DNA of 64,000 nt, taken from the NCBI GenBank assembly GCA_023079485.1, contig CM041085.1, positions 34,581,121 to 34,645,120 on the forward strand, read 5' to 3'. Source of the stretch: Archilochus colubris. Taxonomy: Eukaryota > Chordata > Aves > Apodiformes > Trochilidae. A program made the position numbers and the translations under genes. Below the pieces are notes generated by a model, which ran no database searches, was not told the DNA's origin, and was given only the letters and a program-made list of their open reading frames with translations. Of this stretch, positions 11,623 to 26,100 are shown one piece after another (position 1 is the first letter of the stretch; each line of letters opens with the position of its first letter).

Positions 11623-14600
11623 AAAGGATATGTTCACCATATCCTTTCACCAAGGAAAGGGGTTCACCAAGTAATTCTACTAATATGAAATAGGACACCT
11701 CTAGAAGAAACAACTGACAAGCTGTTCTTGGAGACACGGTACAGCTCACCACCCTTCAAGACACCAGCAACTCTGCCAAGCTGATGGAGCAGTGTCGAGT
11801 TATACCTACTAAAAAAGTGGAACTTTTGCTTCATTTCTGAGCAGCTCAGATTCAGGGAGACTAAAAGCATTGCAAGACAAAGCCAGCATGTCCTTTTCCA
11901 GATTGGTGTTGATATTTTTGATATTTTGCACTGTTACAACAATATCTGACTGAAAGTTTCTAATCTAGTCCTATTGGTATTATAAATATTTTGCAAGAGG
12001 ACAAAGTTCGTTGCTTTTGCCTCAAAAATATAAAAGCAGACATAAATACATAGCAAAGAAGGGATCCACCCTGAAGTCTGTTTCCTTAATATGTGCTAAA
12101 AATATTTGGGTAGCAGTTGATGCAGTCCCATGGAGTTTAATCATTATATGCTATTGACTTTGATGTAACAAATTTAGCATTATCAACTGTCATGTTTTAT
12201 GATAGTTTCATACCCTGATTGACATAAACCACTATAAACCTCATATCTGAACTCAGATCAAAAGAGATTATGCGGTAGCTCAGACAGATGCTTTTTATTC
12301 AGGTCTTTCAGAAATGCCTGGAATTTCTACTGCCAAGGCTTCTTGGGACTTTCTGCATTTATCTGGTCTTCCACTGAGCAGTCTGCAGATTTCCAGAGGT
12401 TGCTGCAGACCTTGTGAGAACTGGAAAAAACCTCATTTTCCATAAATCAGGCCACATTTTTTCCCGGGGAACACTGCATTCCACAAGTTTCACTGTCTGA
12501 ATTTGATATATGTGAATTCCAAGCTTCTAAGCGTGTTCCCTATGAAAGATTTACAATTACCCTACCACAAATATTTTAAAGCAGGCATCACAGTAGGAAA
12601 AACACTGGAAGAAGAAAATCATTAGAATAGGGGACAGAAGGATGAGGTAACAGTATCATAATTTCCCAAAGGCTGAGACACTCAGAGAAGACTATACACA
12701 CCAGTCTTTAATTTAGAAAGGACTGTTTGTGGCAGTGAGTGATGGCTTTTTTGCTGGAAGCTGAAAATCCTGACCCGTATACTCTTGATTTCAAGGCTTC
12801 ACAAGGTGTGACACTCCTCTCTACACCAGAAAGAATCCTCTGTGTAAGGAGAGCAGATATGGTGTTTCTGACCATACTGACAATTCTGGCATTTCTTGAT
12901 AACATCCACAGCTGGGGTTTCCCATGACCCCAAGCAGCAAGTGCTCCGTATCAGAAGCCTGGCACACTTGGTGTTATTTAAATAAAAAATGGATTTTGCC
13001 CTCCCCCCTTCTACATACCAGTCAGACTGGGGTGGAGCACTGGGATTCTGCGGTGACTTTTTGTTTTACTTGTACTCCTAAATCTCTACAGTCATTTTTA
13101 AAAGCCTACTACCTATATATCAGTGGTTCCTGCACATGTTGGTGAGATTTAGTAGAGAGAAACTGCTAAATGTGAAATGGTAGTGCAAGTCAATAGAAAT
13201 CCCTGTGCAATGTGTGCCACTCAGCTGGTGCTCCCCTTGGGGATGGGAGCCTCTCTTGCTGCAGCAATTCTGAGCATAGAGCTTGCTGGGATCATTTCTG
13301 CATGGTCCAAGAGCAAAGAGAAGGGCCTTCTGCCTCCCTCCTCCTCCACCCCTTGGTCACCCTGGGCCCCTCACATACGAAATTACAAACTCTGGTCCTC
13401 TCATCATGTCAAAAAATGCCCTTATCTTGCTGACCACATCAGCAAAGCTTCCCAGGTCTAGGAAGGTTTGTCTGAACTTGTCAAGTGCTTACATGACAGC
13501 TGTCTCAGCTTACCCTTCCCAAATCCTGTGCTCTGTCAGCTTGCAGCCAGAGGAGTGGGCACACCAGGCTCTCCTATTCCTGGCCCTTACAACACGGGGG
13601 GAAGAGATACGTGCAGGAGGGGAAAGGTAGCCCAGTGCTTGGACTTGGACATGATCCAGCCCCTCCCTGCATGCAGGCAAGGACACTGAAATGAGCAGCA
13701 GAGTGGTTCTGGCTAAAACACTTCTTTGCAGGCAGTAGTGACACGGAGAGTGGGCCAGATACATGATGTCAGCTTTTTATCACCCATAAATCTCCTGCTT
13801 TCCATACTCCTAGCCAACTCTATGACTCGGTGGATGAAACTTTGCTAGGGGGAATAGGAGCCCACTTGTTACTTCTTATGAAATAACCTGTGAGTTTGCC
13901 AGAGGAGATATCAAACATTGTTTATCCAAGCCTATAGGTCTTGTAAGACTTAACATAGGATTAGGATGTACTTTTGATGCAGCTCTAATATATTCACTGT
14001 AAGAGAAATAACTTTGCCCTGAAGGGACAGCACTTGTAAGTTTTGAGAAACTTGTGCCCTTTCCTTCATATAAACATGGTCTTCTCTTGAGTTTTTAGCT
14101 CTGCTGAAACCATCAGACAAGCAAGTATCCATAAGATCCAGATAAGCATGATGAGGATGGATGTGCCACCTTGAATTTTAGGGACAGTTTCATGTAGATG
14201 CAGCACTGTAGAGCAGATAACAATAAAATTTTTCAGGAGATGTGTAGAAGGAAAATTATTACATTACAAGGTATCACTCAAGGACAAATTCTTCTCTGTT
14301 GCAATTGATCACTTTTGTTTGATGGGAGAGTTAAAAGAAATGAACAGCTTGCAATGTGAGCACAAAAATGCTGGTGGATTGAGAGGCCTTAAACCCTCCC
14401 AAGCAAAGATGCAAACCCCAGCAGCATTCCTCACATCTGCCCTGCCAAAGGCACTGCCTACCTGGCATGCATCTACCTGAGACACTGCCTGGATCTACAG
14501 TCTCCAGCATTCTCTAAACACCTTTGTGCAGGAGAAAAAAAGGAGAATTTTCAGACTTGAAATTGCTATCAGAGAGCCATGCCCATCTTTACTGTCTGCA

Positions 14601-15575
14601 GACCTCTGCCAAGTGCAGGGCAAGTGTGTCTGGGTGGTCTGAAGGAAACCAGCCAAGGAGACCAGTTAACCTCCTGCTCAGTATCATCACCACAAAAAAA
14701 TGCCTCTGCCAGTGGCATCTTTGTCTCTCCCAGAGGAAAACACTGGAAGGGAAGACTGAGGTACAGTCAGAAGCACAGTTGTGTTTCCATCAGGAAGGAC
14801 CAGCCATGTCCTGTGCCAACTGAAGGCTACAGATGGAATCAAATACCCCATAATCCAATCCTGGAAAAAACTGGTGGTAAAATAACTGAAAGAACAGTGA
14901 GATGTGAGAGACAGGTCTGCAGTGAGTAACTGCATCTAGATTTCTGTATATCATGCAAGTCATAAAAGTACTAAATGAAGTGAACCACTAAATGTTGCTC
15001 AGTCCTTGGAGGTGCTCAAGACCGTACCTTCACTAAGATGCTATGTGCAGCCACTGCATGCCATAATGCTCTTCCATTACTGCATTCATATAATTGCCAC
15101 TTCTATAATTTTGCAGAGAACTGTCAATATAAAAGTGTTGGGGGCATCATTGTAAAGATGAGCTCAACAGTTTTTACCTAAAGCATCATTTCATGTAAGT
15201 ATTTTCTTGCATCCTAAGATCACCATACATTAGAATATGGACAGATTGCTCAGCCAAGAAAAAAATCTCAAGGAACTTTATGGGGTTTGTCTGAGATGAA
15301 GAGATAATGGATTTCTGGGAAAGGAGTCATGGCTTTTTATTGTGTGAGGTTTAATGTGCACCTGTACTTAGACAAAATTAGAAAATACAACTGGCATTTA
15401 ACTTAAGAGGACAGGAATTACTGGTAAGGTTACACTTTTGTCCCTGTGAGGTCTCAAGCTGTGACATTCGTAAGGATGGTTTGAAGGAAATATTTTGTCA
15501 TACTAAAATGAGAATAAACCATTTCTTAAACATGTTTTGAAACACACTCATTTCTGAGCCAGCAACAAGCATTTC
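11623..15575. other. Intergenic, nothing recognised
   Basis: Unique sequence. Three overlapping frames near 13177-13630 (up to 115 codons) and two near 14524-14929 (up to 116 codons) lie in locally GC-richer DNA and have no recognised domain. Confidence 0.55.
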
Positions 15576-15691
15576 AGAAAAAAGCAAAACCAAAACCAAA
15601 ACAAAGCAAACAAAAAAACCAAACCAAACCAAAAAACCCAAAACAAACAAAAAAACCAAACGAAACAAAACAAAACAAAACAAAAAAAACA
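15576..15691 (+). repeat. A/C-rich low-complexity tract (AAAAC/AAACC units)
   Basis: About 115 bases with essentially only A and C: mixed AAAACC, AAACC and, at the end, regular AAAAC units. A Phe/Val/Leu-rich minus-strand frame here is a by-product. Confidence 0.9.
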
Positions 15692-18600
15692 CCAGATTTG
15701 TAACTGGAAAAATTAGTCCCACTGAGGGACTCATTGTCAGTGCCCCCAACCCCACCTTCATTCCTGTGGTACCTTGCACTTGTAACATCTGCACAGGTAC
15801 TATAAGTTTGTTAAAACTTATCAGGAAATCCAGAAGGCAGCTGTGTGGGGCTGATGTGGGGCTGATGTATGTCAAGTGTGGGGCAGAACAAGTGTTCTGC
15901 AGCCTTTCCCAGACTGAATCCTGATCCCTGCTTCTGGAACTGTGGCACTAGACTTACACCACCACTTCCACACCTGCACTCTCTAACTAAAGAAAATACA
16001 TTTCACTGTCCTTATTCACAACAGGGGCAAACTTGGCCATTAGATAGGTGCCATACAAAGCACCTGAGCCTGAAGGTGCTCTTGTATGTTTAAGAAGCTG
16101 TTGAAAAACTGCTCGTGCTTCTGAAACTATTATTTCTAACAGGCTGCCAGAGCTATGGTTTGCACAGTTACCAACAACATACAGGGTGATTACAAAGAAT
16201 AAATGTGACTTTGCAGCAGGAGTGGCTGCCAGACCTAACTCCTGCAAGCATTTTCTGACTCACTCAGTTTTCTTATCCTTGCCAGTCACCCTTGCCAGAC
16301 ACAGTATAGAACCTGCTTTCCACCACCTGCAGAATCCACAGAGGGAGAGGAGAACAAGTGAGACAAACACTGGGAAGAACAGGTGCACTGTTTGGCTTTT
16401 GCTGGGTTACTCACATCCATCCTGAGCTGGACTCTCATAGACATGAGCAGTCTCACCTTTGAGCCAAGACATCTGTGCACTGGTGTAGACCAACACCAGT
16501 ATGTGAAGGGTATCAGCAAAATCACATTCCTTTCCTCACTTCAGCTTTTCCCTTCAGGACAGATACCTTTGACTCCTGTTATGTTTAAAATCAGCATGAC
16601 AATCTATAGTGTTTTTCCAGCCATTGCGGAAAAGGCACTTAAGATATTTTTATTTTTTTTTCCCCAAGAGCTGTGCAGAACATTTTTCAGTACAATAAAG
16701 GAAAACACCATCCTCTTGTCCCCTGTACATTCTTGTGGCAGTTCTTCCTGCTGAACACTAAAATTAAGCTTCTCTCTAAAAAAGTAGCATAACAGGGACA
16801 ACTGAATCTTCATTGGGAAATGCATATCATCCTTCCTGCCTCTGCAGCAAGGATGGAACAGGAGCTACCTGTACTGCAGGACAAGGCAAACTCCATCTCC
16901 CCGCTGCAGGGAAAACACTGAGGAACAAACCTGGGCATTCTGTGATCCCCTGGGATCCCAGTGCCTGACGTATCCTGACAGCACACAGTCCTCAAGAGGT
17001 TCCTGGTCAGCTTCTCCATAGAGACCCCTTGGCCTTTCTGCTGACAGCTGGAATTTGCTGTACACAGCTCACAGCTTGCATTAGGGAATGCAACCCACTG
17101 ATTTAGTCCCCTCCATCCCAAAGCATCCAGTTCTAAGAAGAATCTGGAATCTGTTGTGATCATAGCTGCTAGCTTGCATATAGTATTTTTAAAGGAGGCA
17201 ATTTTGTGGAGGAAGACCTGTATTTTGTTACAGCACCCTCTTCCCCTGTATCTCACTCCTTATCTCAGTGTCCGTGGATGTCCAGAGACATGTTCTTAAT
17301 AAACATAGGGTACTGAAGATCTGGATCACAAACTCTGTAACTATTTAGGCGGTCTTCATTGGTATCTCTTAAACAGTGCATCTGGCTAATTATCATGGAC
17401 TGTGAGGACTGAAGCTCTGTTGTTTCTTACTTAGGATGTTTAAATGAATGTCAGACTTACTGACATGTGGCCTTTTTCAGAAGTATAGGGCATTAGCATT
17501 TATTTACATCAGGGGAGTGCGTAGAAATTCTAGGCATGGAACAATGCTCAGTTTGGTAAGGTGTTATCCAAACACATAGCAAAATTATTCTCTTCTTCCC
17601 TTAAAGCCCATGATCAAAGCAAAAGAGAAGAAAGAACAGGCACATATCGAGCACAAGGAAACACTATGTATGATGAAAGTTTACTGCAAAAGTGGCTAGG
17701 TTTGAGTGATTAAAGACTGTGAATGAAATTTTGAATGAAACAACAGCAGAATTAAACATAGGAATGACTTTGCAGGGTCAGAACAGGCTGATGTGTTTCT
17801 CCTCTGTCCCCTCCTCACCATCATGCCCAATCTCCTTGTATTTCCAGGTCTGGAGTTGATGGACCTTTAGATGCCTTTGATGGACATCTTTATGGCAATG
17901 GCTATTCATGTAAGACTGACAGCAAATTCCCATCTATCTTTTCTGGCTAGTGTTCCACACTCAGAAAAACTGTACCATGACTCAGAAAGCAACCCCAGGG
18001 GAAGCTCCAATCCACACACAATTCCCAGCTGCAGCACTTGGGAATTGCCCCTGACCTGACCAACTGCAACAGAGATGGAGTTTGACCCAGTGCATTATTT
18101 CCTATATGCTGCACATCACAGTCGGGTGACTGTGGCATACAACATTCTCAGAGAAAGGTTACATAGCTGGTCAGAAAAAATTAACCAGCCAGCCTCCCCC
18201 TCTCCCTTGTTTCCTCCCTCCCTTCCTTCCTTCCAAAGCAAGCTGTGCTCAGTCTTTCTCATCTTTTGGTTCACTTACTTTAATCAGAGAATTGAAATAT
18301 AGTAGAGGAAATGCAATTCTGTAACACTGCTTCACTTCCATAAAGATATCCATGCATGAGAGATGCAGGTGTGCATTTCTCTCTATGTGTACACAGCAGT
18401 TACTCTTTCAGAGGAAGAATTCAACATTTGTTCTTACTTCCCCTCTCAGTGGGTTTCAGAAGTCAACAGAGCTTCTTCAAAATTATGATATTGTTCCCTC
18501 ATCTTGAATACCAGGAAAATCTGATACTCACAATAATGATTTATTTGAAAAATCTTTCCACTCACCTACAGCTATGAATAATACTTAAACATACTGCAAG

Positions 18601-19720
18601 GTCATCTTGCAGCTGTCTGAGACATCTGAGGCCAAATTCTGCTTTCTGTGCTAGTTTTGAATGCAGGTGAAGCTGAAGAGGTTTAACCAAGAGGTTTACA
18701 CAGAGTGTGCACATCTGGAGGAAAATTTAAAAGCACATTCAGGTGCAGAATGTCTCTCATTGAGCACTGTCCCAGAAGAGCAGGTGGATGGCTTCAGGGA
18801 CAGGGATGCTTGTTAGTATGGATCTCTCACATCCTGAAAGCTGGGAAAATTCAGAGGCCCATTGCCTTCCTCTCAGTGTTTCATTTGTAGCTAATTTCCC
18901 TTCTTTTCTTATAAGTGCCTGAAATGACACATTTAGTCTGGAGTCAGAAAGAATGTTTCCTGCCAAACTAAGTGGAATGAGTTTGGTTCTGCTTCATTGG
19001 GTGAGAAGCAGATCCTCTTCCTTTTTACACTAATTAAATCCAAAGCCAACCAATCTTTCCCATTCCTCTGGCTCTTTAAACCAAAATCTTAACACAGCCT
19101 TATGAAGACCAGAAAGCAGAACCATGCTGCACATAACCAACAGCTCAGTGCATGAGGAGAGGCAGCAAATGAGCACAGCCCTCTTGACGTGTCCCATCTT
19201 TGCAGAAGTGACAGGAATATGTGCAGTCTGTCCTGGACCCCATATCTATGGTGAATGCTCTGGTTCCAATTGCCTCTTGCCTCAGGCAAGATGGGCGTCT
19301 CATCTGTAACTCAGTGATGATCCTGTGCATGGTGTTTGCCCCTTTATGGGTACCTGGGATGAGGAAGTGATTGCAAGACCATTTCGCACCAGAGATCAAA
19401 CCAAAACTATCCTACTAACTAAAATAAGGAGGATGTTGGTAGTAGTTTTTGAGTTTTGTACATCTTAGTAGCTGCCCTGCATTCTTTCTCTACCTCCAAG
19501 CCTGGCATTCAACCCTGTCAACACAGTTGTTTCCTCCTTACAGGTGAAAGACAGCAACCTCAAAGTGAAGGTTGTTTGCCTGGTGAGGGGAACACACCTC
19601 ACACAAATACATTTCCATCAACATTGTCTTTCTCTTGTCTTTAGAACTTACTAGTCAGGTATAGAGCTGTAAGAAGGGGAAGATACACTTGATTATACAG
19701 AAATTATATACATAGATATA
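15692..19720. other. Intergenic, nothing recognised
   Basis: Unique sequence with frames of up to 148 codons (16810-17256 minus) that match nothing I know. There is a short CCTTCC run at about 18205-18235. Confidence 0.55.
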
Positions 19721-20169
19721 GGGGCCATGAAGATGATGAGAGAGCTGGAGCACCTCTCCTATGAAGACAGACTGAGAGAGTTGTTCAGCTTGGAGAAGAG
19801 AAGCCTCTTGGGAGACCTTACAATGGCCTTCCAGTACCTGAAGGTGTTCCTTCTGTTCCTTCCAGTTCCCCGCAGAAAAGCTGGGAAGGGACTTTTACAA
19901 GGACGTGTAGTGACAGGACAAGGGGTAATGGTTTCAAACTGGAAGAGAGCAGATGTAGGTTAGAACTTAGGGAGAAATTCTTCACTATGAGGGTGGTGAG
20001 ACACTGGCACAGGGTGCCCAGGGATGTTGTGGCTGCCCCCTCCCTGGGAGTGTTCAAGGCAAGGCTGGATGAGGCTTTGAGCAACCTGGACTAGTGGGAG
20101 GTGTCCATGCAGGGGGATTGAAACTAGATGATATTTGAGGTCCCTTCCAACCCAAATCATTCTGTGATA
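19721..20169 (+). mobile_element. CR1 LINE 3' fragment (different subfamily)
   Basis: It starts GGGGCCATGAAGATGATGAG and carries the LEHLSYEDRLREL and FSLEKRS coding motifs. The CR1 tail follows: GAAATTCTTCACTATGAGGG, the GTGGGAGGTGTCC segment, and GGTCCCTTCCAACCCAAATC with an ATTCTGTGAT end. The reading frame is interrupted, including a diverged stretch around 19845-19885. It is flanked on both sides by AT-rich TATATA sequence. Confidence 0.95.
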
Positions 20170-23100
20170 TAAAAATAGATCTGTATATATGTAACTATAC
20201 AGATGTGTATATATGGGAAAGATCTCTATACATGGCAAACCCATCACTGAGCAGTCTTTATTCTTAAAGCATTTGCTGCCTCTCATGGGATACCGTTTAA
20301 GGATGAGCATGCTAAGACATTGGCTTAGACTGCATTATCTATAAAGAAGTTGAACATTATTTTTCCAGCCTGGAGGTGAAGTGACTGGCTGGGTTTTCCT
20401 CCTTCAGTGGAAGAATGCTGAAATATTAGAGGTCCCACGTGTAGGATAAATATGCTAATTCGATTAACCTCCTTAATCATTACCATAGCATCAGCCTGAA
20501 AACACATTTTTCCAGAGGTGAATTGTTCCCTAATGGGATAAACAGAAATATGTGTAAGAAGAGTTGTGTCTCTGCCTCCTCCAACAGAAGAGCTGCTCAA
20601 GAGCCCGGTGAGGACAGGACATGATATGTCCTCAGAAAAGCCCAGTGACAAAAGCAAAGTGGTCTCTACAGTGGCCAAGAGCCTGAACCCAGCCAGTGCC
20701 AGCTGTTCCAGCTTGTTTTCAGCAAGCACAAACCTGACAGAGGTAAAAAATGGGAAAATATCTTGGGAGTTGTTGCCTAGAGTTCAGATCTTCCCTTTCC
20801 CATGCCCATGATCCCTTCAGGTCACACCAACAGGGCCCTTCCTGTAAGCTGGCATCGGGCTATGTGGATAGGAGATAACATTCAGCTCTCTAAATTAAAA
20901 TGACAAGCAAGGGCTTCTAACCATGCTCCTGAATGCCCTGGTTTCAGTGCAAGGACCTCAGTTGTTATTAAAGTATCTGTCCACTACAGCTAATCAACTA
21001 CTAGAACTTCTCTTATTTTGTGTTTTCTCTCTGAGCCAGGGAAGAGTTGTTTGTTGGTAGCAATAAAACACAGCAAACCTTTATTTTGCTTTAGGCAATT
21101 TGAGATTGTACCACCCAGTGCACCAGTGAAATTTTTAACCTGCTTTGACAGTTTTGACCCAAATCTTCAACTGCAACTCTGTTAAAAGGTGGGATCAAAA
21201 TTCCCCTCAGTAAACACATCAATGTTTTGACAGATACTGGGTTTGACACAGGAAAACACCATGGGATTGCTGCAGTATAAATCTCGAAACACCTAAGGAG
21301 ATAAATAAGTTGAAATAAGAACCAATGGACACATTGTGAGATTTTACAAGAAAAGACCTGACAAAAAGGCTTAGTAGGCATTGCAATAAATGCAGTGGGA
21401 TGCAGAGAACATACTGGAGGAGTATCAGACATATGATAAAGGCATGTGTTGAATACAATTAAATTGCAGAGTGGGCAGTGATTGGAAAGTCAACACCTCA
21501 AAAAAACACAAGGGAAAAAAGTGGAACAGGCTAATTACAGGACTTCAAAATATTGGTATCAGGATTTTTTTGCACTCATGTCAATATTTCTGAATTCCCA
21601 TTTCATCCACTGAGGAAAGGTGTAAAATAGGAGTCAGCAGATGCCAAAAATATGTCAAAAAAATATGTCTTCCTCCAACACTCTGGCACTAAGTTAAAAA
21701 CAAGTTTGTTGTGTAGATGACATTTGTGTTCAAATGTTTTCTTTCATTAAAGCTCATTTTTCACCCTCAAATAGGGATTAGAGTGCGAGCAATTTTAAAC
21801 TTCTGTAATAAAATCTATTCCTAGAAACACATTCATAAGTCCAGTGCCTGACTGAAATTTTAGCCAGGCTTCAGCCAACTCAATAAAAAAAGTTATTGGC
21901 CAGACATTAATGACAAATAGTATCCTGTTGATAGTGAACATTTCAGGCAGTGCAGGTCCTGTTCACTATCTTGCAAGGAGAAAACTCTACAAGCCCAGTT
22001 GCTTGTTGAAGTGTTCACAAGCATTGTGTCTCTGGAGAGGACATCATCTGTTCAGAAGTGCCACGTTTTCAGCACTAGAGCTAAGAAACCTCTTAAGTTT
22101 TTTTAAGACTCTCACATTATGAGGCAACAGAAATAATTCTTTTTGGCAAGCATTCTCTCCAAAATGTGCAGATAATTCCTATACAGTAAAAATGAATTAT
22201 AAAATTGCACTATGCCAAGAAGAAAACATATAAACCAGACTTTTCTAAGAGGAGCCAAGCTAAACATGTCTAGCACTCTTCAGGAACCTGCCCTGTTCAG
22301 CTCCTGTTGCCCAAACAGCAGAGCAGTGCTGGGCTTGGCAAAACCCTGAGTACTTATCCTGATGTCCTGATAACCTGATGATCTCAAGGGCTGCACCCCT
22401 CCAGTGCACTTGGTAGGCAGCACCACACCATTGCCAGGGGATGCCCCATCACACAGTTTTGTCTGTAGAGCTCCACACCTATGCACTTAATCATTGTTTA
22501 TTTCTAAAATCCCTATTGTACTTTCTCTGAAAAACTTATTTCCTTGCCTGTTGTCCCACCAGGTCTTAACATCCCTTCAGATTAAAAAAAAAAAAAAAGT
22601 ATCCTCAAGCTTATCTTCCTTCATACTCTTCTAGTGGGTCTACACTTTCCCTCTTTACTTCTTTCACAGAACTCACATCCATTCTCCCCATGTCTGTATG
22701 AGCTCAAATATCTGCCCAGGTCTCAGATGCTCCACCAAAACATTTCATTATGTATGATCACTTGTCTGGCTGACAAGTTTATGTCTTCCTACTGGGTGGC
22801 ACATGTCAAACCTGCCAAGATGCATCTCTTTTCATAAAGCAGGTAAAGCTGCAAGTTTCTCATCATTTTCTCATGCAACCAGAATGAGTTTCTCTCACAA
22901 TGGGACTTGAGTTTATCTTAAGGGTCCAAAACAGAGATTTTTGTGGAATTTAACATGTAAGGTGAAGAGTGTGAAGTCCGAAGTCCTGTTGCCAGATGTT
23001 TCCAGCATTGGACAGAGGACACACAGTTTGTTACACAGCTGCAGCTCTGCTGAGGCCTGACCCTCCTGCTGCTGCATTTTGACTTTGCAGTCATTGCTGG

Positions 23101-26100
23101 ATTAATCTGAACCATGTGGCTGCTGCCATCTCCTAACAGCCACACATTTTCTGCATATTATGTTGTCATTGCCAGTGCTTTGTTCCAGTGTCTTTGAGAA
23201 AACATCTGCCCTGAGGATTCCCCCTTTTATAACCTCTTTAAAATATGTCACCATCTGTTCCCTCTTAAAATCTCTTCCTTTATCCCATCCTCGATCCCAT
23301 CACTAGCCCCTCAGTGACCTGCCACTTCATAGCAAGAGGCTTGAGCAGGGACATTCATTGTTTTGTTTCACATCATACAGTATTCTGTATCTTGTTTTGA
23401 TCCAGTGATTTGCACCGTCTAGAGCAGAGAAATGCCTCTGCTTTAGCAAATGTCTCTTCTCTTGACTGTTGAAGGCTCTCTGCTTCTTGGCATTTGCATA
23501 GCCCATCTCCACCAGCCCAGCCCAGCTCCAGGCATAGTTGGTTTTGGTTCTTGCATCCTAACAAAAAATTTTTTATGCTCGGCCCAAGCCCATCTGTGCC
23601 AAACACTCAGACACAACTGCTCCTGAATCTCCACTGGTTGTTCTTCCTCTTTGCCACCTTTAACTCCTTCCATGCTAATAATTCTTTTGATGCTCCCTCA
23701 GAGCATCACATCACCACAGGCTGTCTCCTTCTAATTTACCTCTTTACCTCTTTTACTTTTTAATTTACCTTCTTTTCAGCCACTCAAAGCCAAAAGTGTT
23801 TCTTTACAGCAACTGCAAGATCCATAAGAAGTTCTCTTCCCCTTTTGCTTTCTCCAGTCCAGACCCCCAGATATAGATGATAATGCAGCATCCCTGAACT
23901 CCTAACACATCCACCCTGCCCACTGCACACACTGCCACAGAGCAGGTGGCACCCAGGCTGGGCAGTGCACAGCACCCACCCCACTCCCACTGCCTCCCTG
24001 CAGGCCTCTTGCATATTGCATGTCCCTGACACATCCTTTGGACATCACAGAAAGGCCATTTCATTGTACACCCCTGAGTATTTCATACCAGCAGCAATTC
24101 CTTCTACTAAAGAAGAAAAAAAAAGAAGTTGTGATTGTGAGTCCGAAAGCTGCTTCCTCATGCATTAATATATTATTATAGTAGGGCCACTTCCTGATAA
24201 AATCAGTTCATTTAAATTTTAAAATGAAGACAACTTATCCCCAGGTCTCCTCCATAGCTCAGCTTTGAGTTTGGATTTTCTCTCATGTCTCATAAAGAAA
24301 GCCAACAGGACTTCTCACAACTGCTAGGCAAACTGTTAATATTTTGGTTCCAGACTTATAAAGGAATACAACCTCTTTTTCAAAAGTTTGAGAGGCGCAG
24401 AAGTTTATCTCTCTACGATCTAAAGCAGGGAATCAAACCTTCCCTTGGTTTGTCAAAACACTCACTTTAGAAAGTGCTAAATTATCTGTTTTGCATGCAA
24501 GTACAGGAAGATCAGAAAAATAGGCTTTGTTTACTTCCAGCAATTTTACATACTAATGGTGATTGGTTTAGTTTGTTTGAAAATTAAAAGCACAGAAAAA
24601 GTAAAACAGTTCTGTATGAACATATACCAGGAGAATAGCAGAGAGAAGGAACTGCCTGAACAGAGAAATTGTCACAAAAGAGGACAAAAGGACTATAATG
24701 CCATGGAGTTGCAAATCAGGAGAAACCGCTGCCCTGGAGTGCTGTGGGGCTGAGGAAGAGCCCCCAGATTCCACTGGGACAAGCACTGGACTTGGTGCAA
24801 GGTGGAGTCTTTTTGGTTGCCTGAACCAAAGGGTTTGCATCCTCCTCTGTCCCCAGTCCAAGGAGCTGGACTTGCCATGCCAGAGCATTATTCCCAGGCC
24901 ACTGCCCACCTCCAGACCACTGCTCACCTGGTCTCCTGCCATCAGGGTGATGGCTGGGCTGCTCCTGCTCCACAGCCTTCCCAAAGAACCCTGTGGCAAT
25001 GTCCCCAGACTTTGTCTTGGGGCAGAAGCACCAGGTTACTCCGGACAGGAGTCTGCTCCAGCAGCAGCTGTAGGCACACAACCTCTTCAGCATCATCAGA
25101 ATCTCATCAGAGTCTGGGCTTATCTGTGGCAAATCGAGTGTTATCCTGCACCTGGGAGTCCTACCCTGGCAACCCAGCTGGCCCTGGCTAAGAACATCAC
25201 TGTATGTTAGAGATAAATTTTAGCACCTTAGAGACCCAGAGAGTTACTGCTGTGATTGGATGTTGGTTTTGGTTGTTTGAATGCAGCATCCCAGAGCATT
25301 ACCTGTGGAACTGTGAGGATCTGAAACTGGAATCTTTGAGATGAAAAGAAGAAATAGGTTGATTTTTTTTTTTCCTTTCATTCTTTTCCATTTGTGTTTA
25401 ATTTATTGAATCTTCCTGGAAATTCACCAGGAATAATTCCAGAGAGACTAATATTCATCATTTTTCTGGATCAAAGTAAACTTAATATTCACTGCTAACA
25501 TATGTTAAACAGAGCTAAATGTAAATCTTATTGAAAATTGCATATACTTTGGCTTCTTTTGTTTGTCTTCTGTGGGCACTGATAACCATTTTCTGCTCTG
25601 AATTTTTCATCAATAAACCAGAACTCATCCAGAGAGAGCAATTAACTACTTGTACAAAATAATCTGTCAGAAAATGTTGTGCAGAGTGTCAGCAAGTATG
25701 TCCCATGGACACTATGGAGAGCTAAAACCATCTCTAAAATGGGGAAAATATTGCAATTCCTGCCACTGTTCCCTGCACACCTTGGCTTCTAAAAAAGATG
25801 GCAAACAGAAATTCAGCACTGCCATTTGCAATCGTACCATGAATTGCTGATACTGAACTTTCTAATGAAGTCCCCACTCCCAAGGGCACCTGGATTAGAT
25901 GAAAATCTCAACTTTGAGATTTCTTATAAAAGCTCTGGTTTTAACTTGCATGGTTAGAAAAGGCTGGCAAAACACGAGTGTTGTCTCATGTAGTTACTGC
26001 CTGCCTTAGCTAGACACCAAATAGAAGCAGGTCATCTGCTCTAGCCTGCAGTCCCTGGAAGAGGCTGGTACCTCCACAGACTGACCTTCCCACCTCTACT

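Noticed and set aside
15498..15875. 125-codon minus-strand frame with a hydrophobic Phe/Val/Leu run
   Set aside because: The hydrophobic run is encoded by the AAAAC-type tract in reverse; the flanks show no homology I know.
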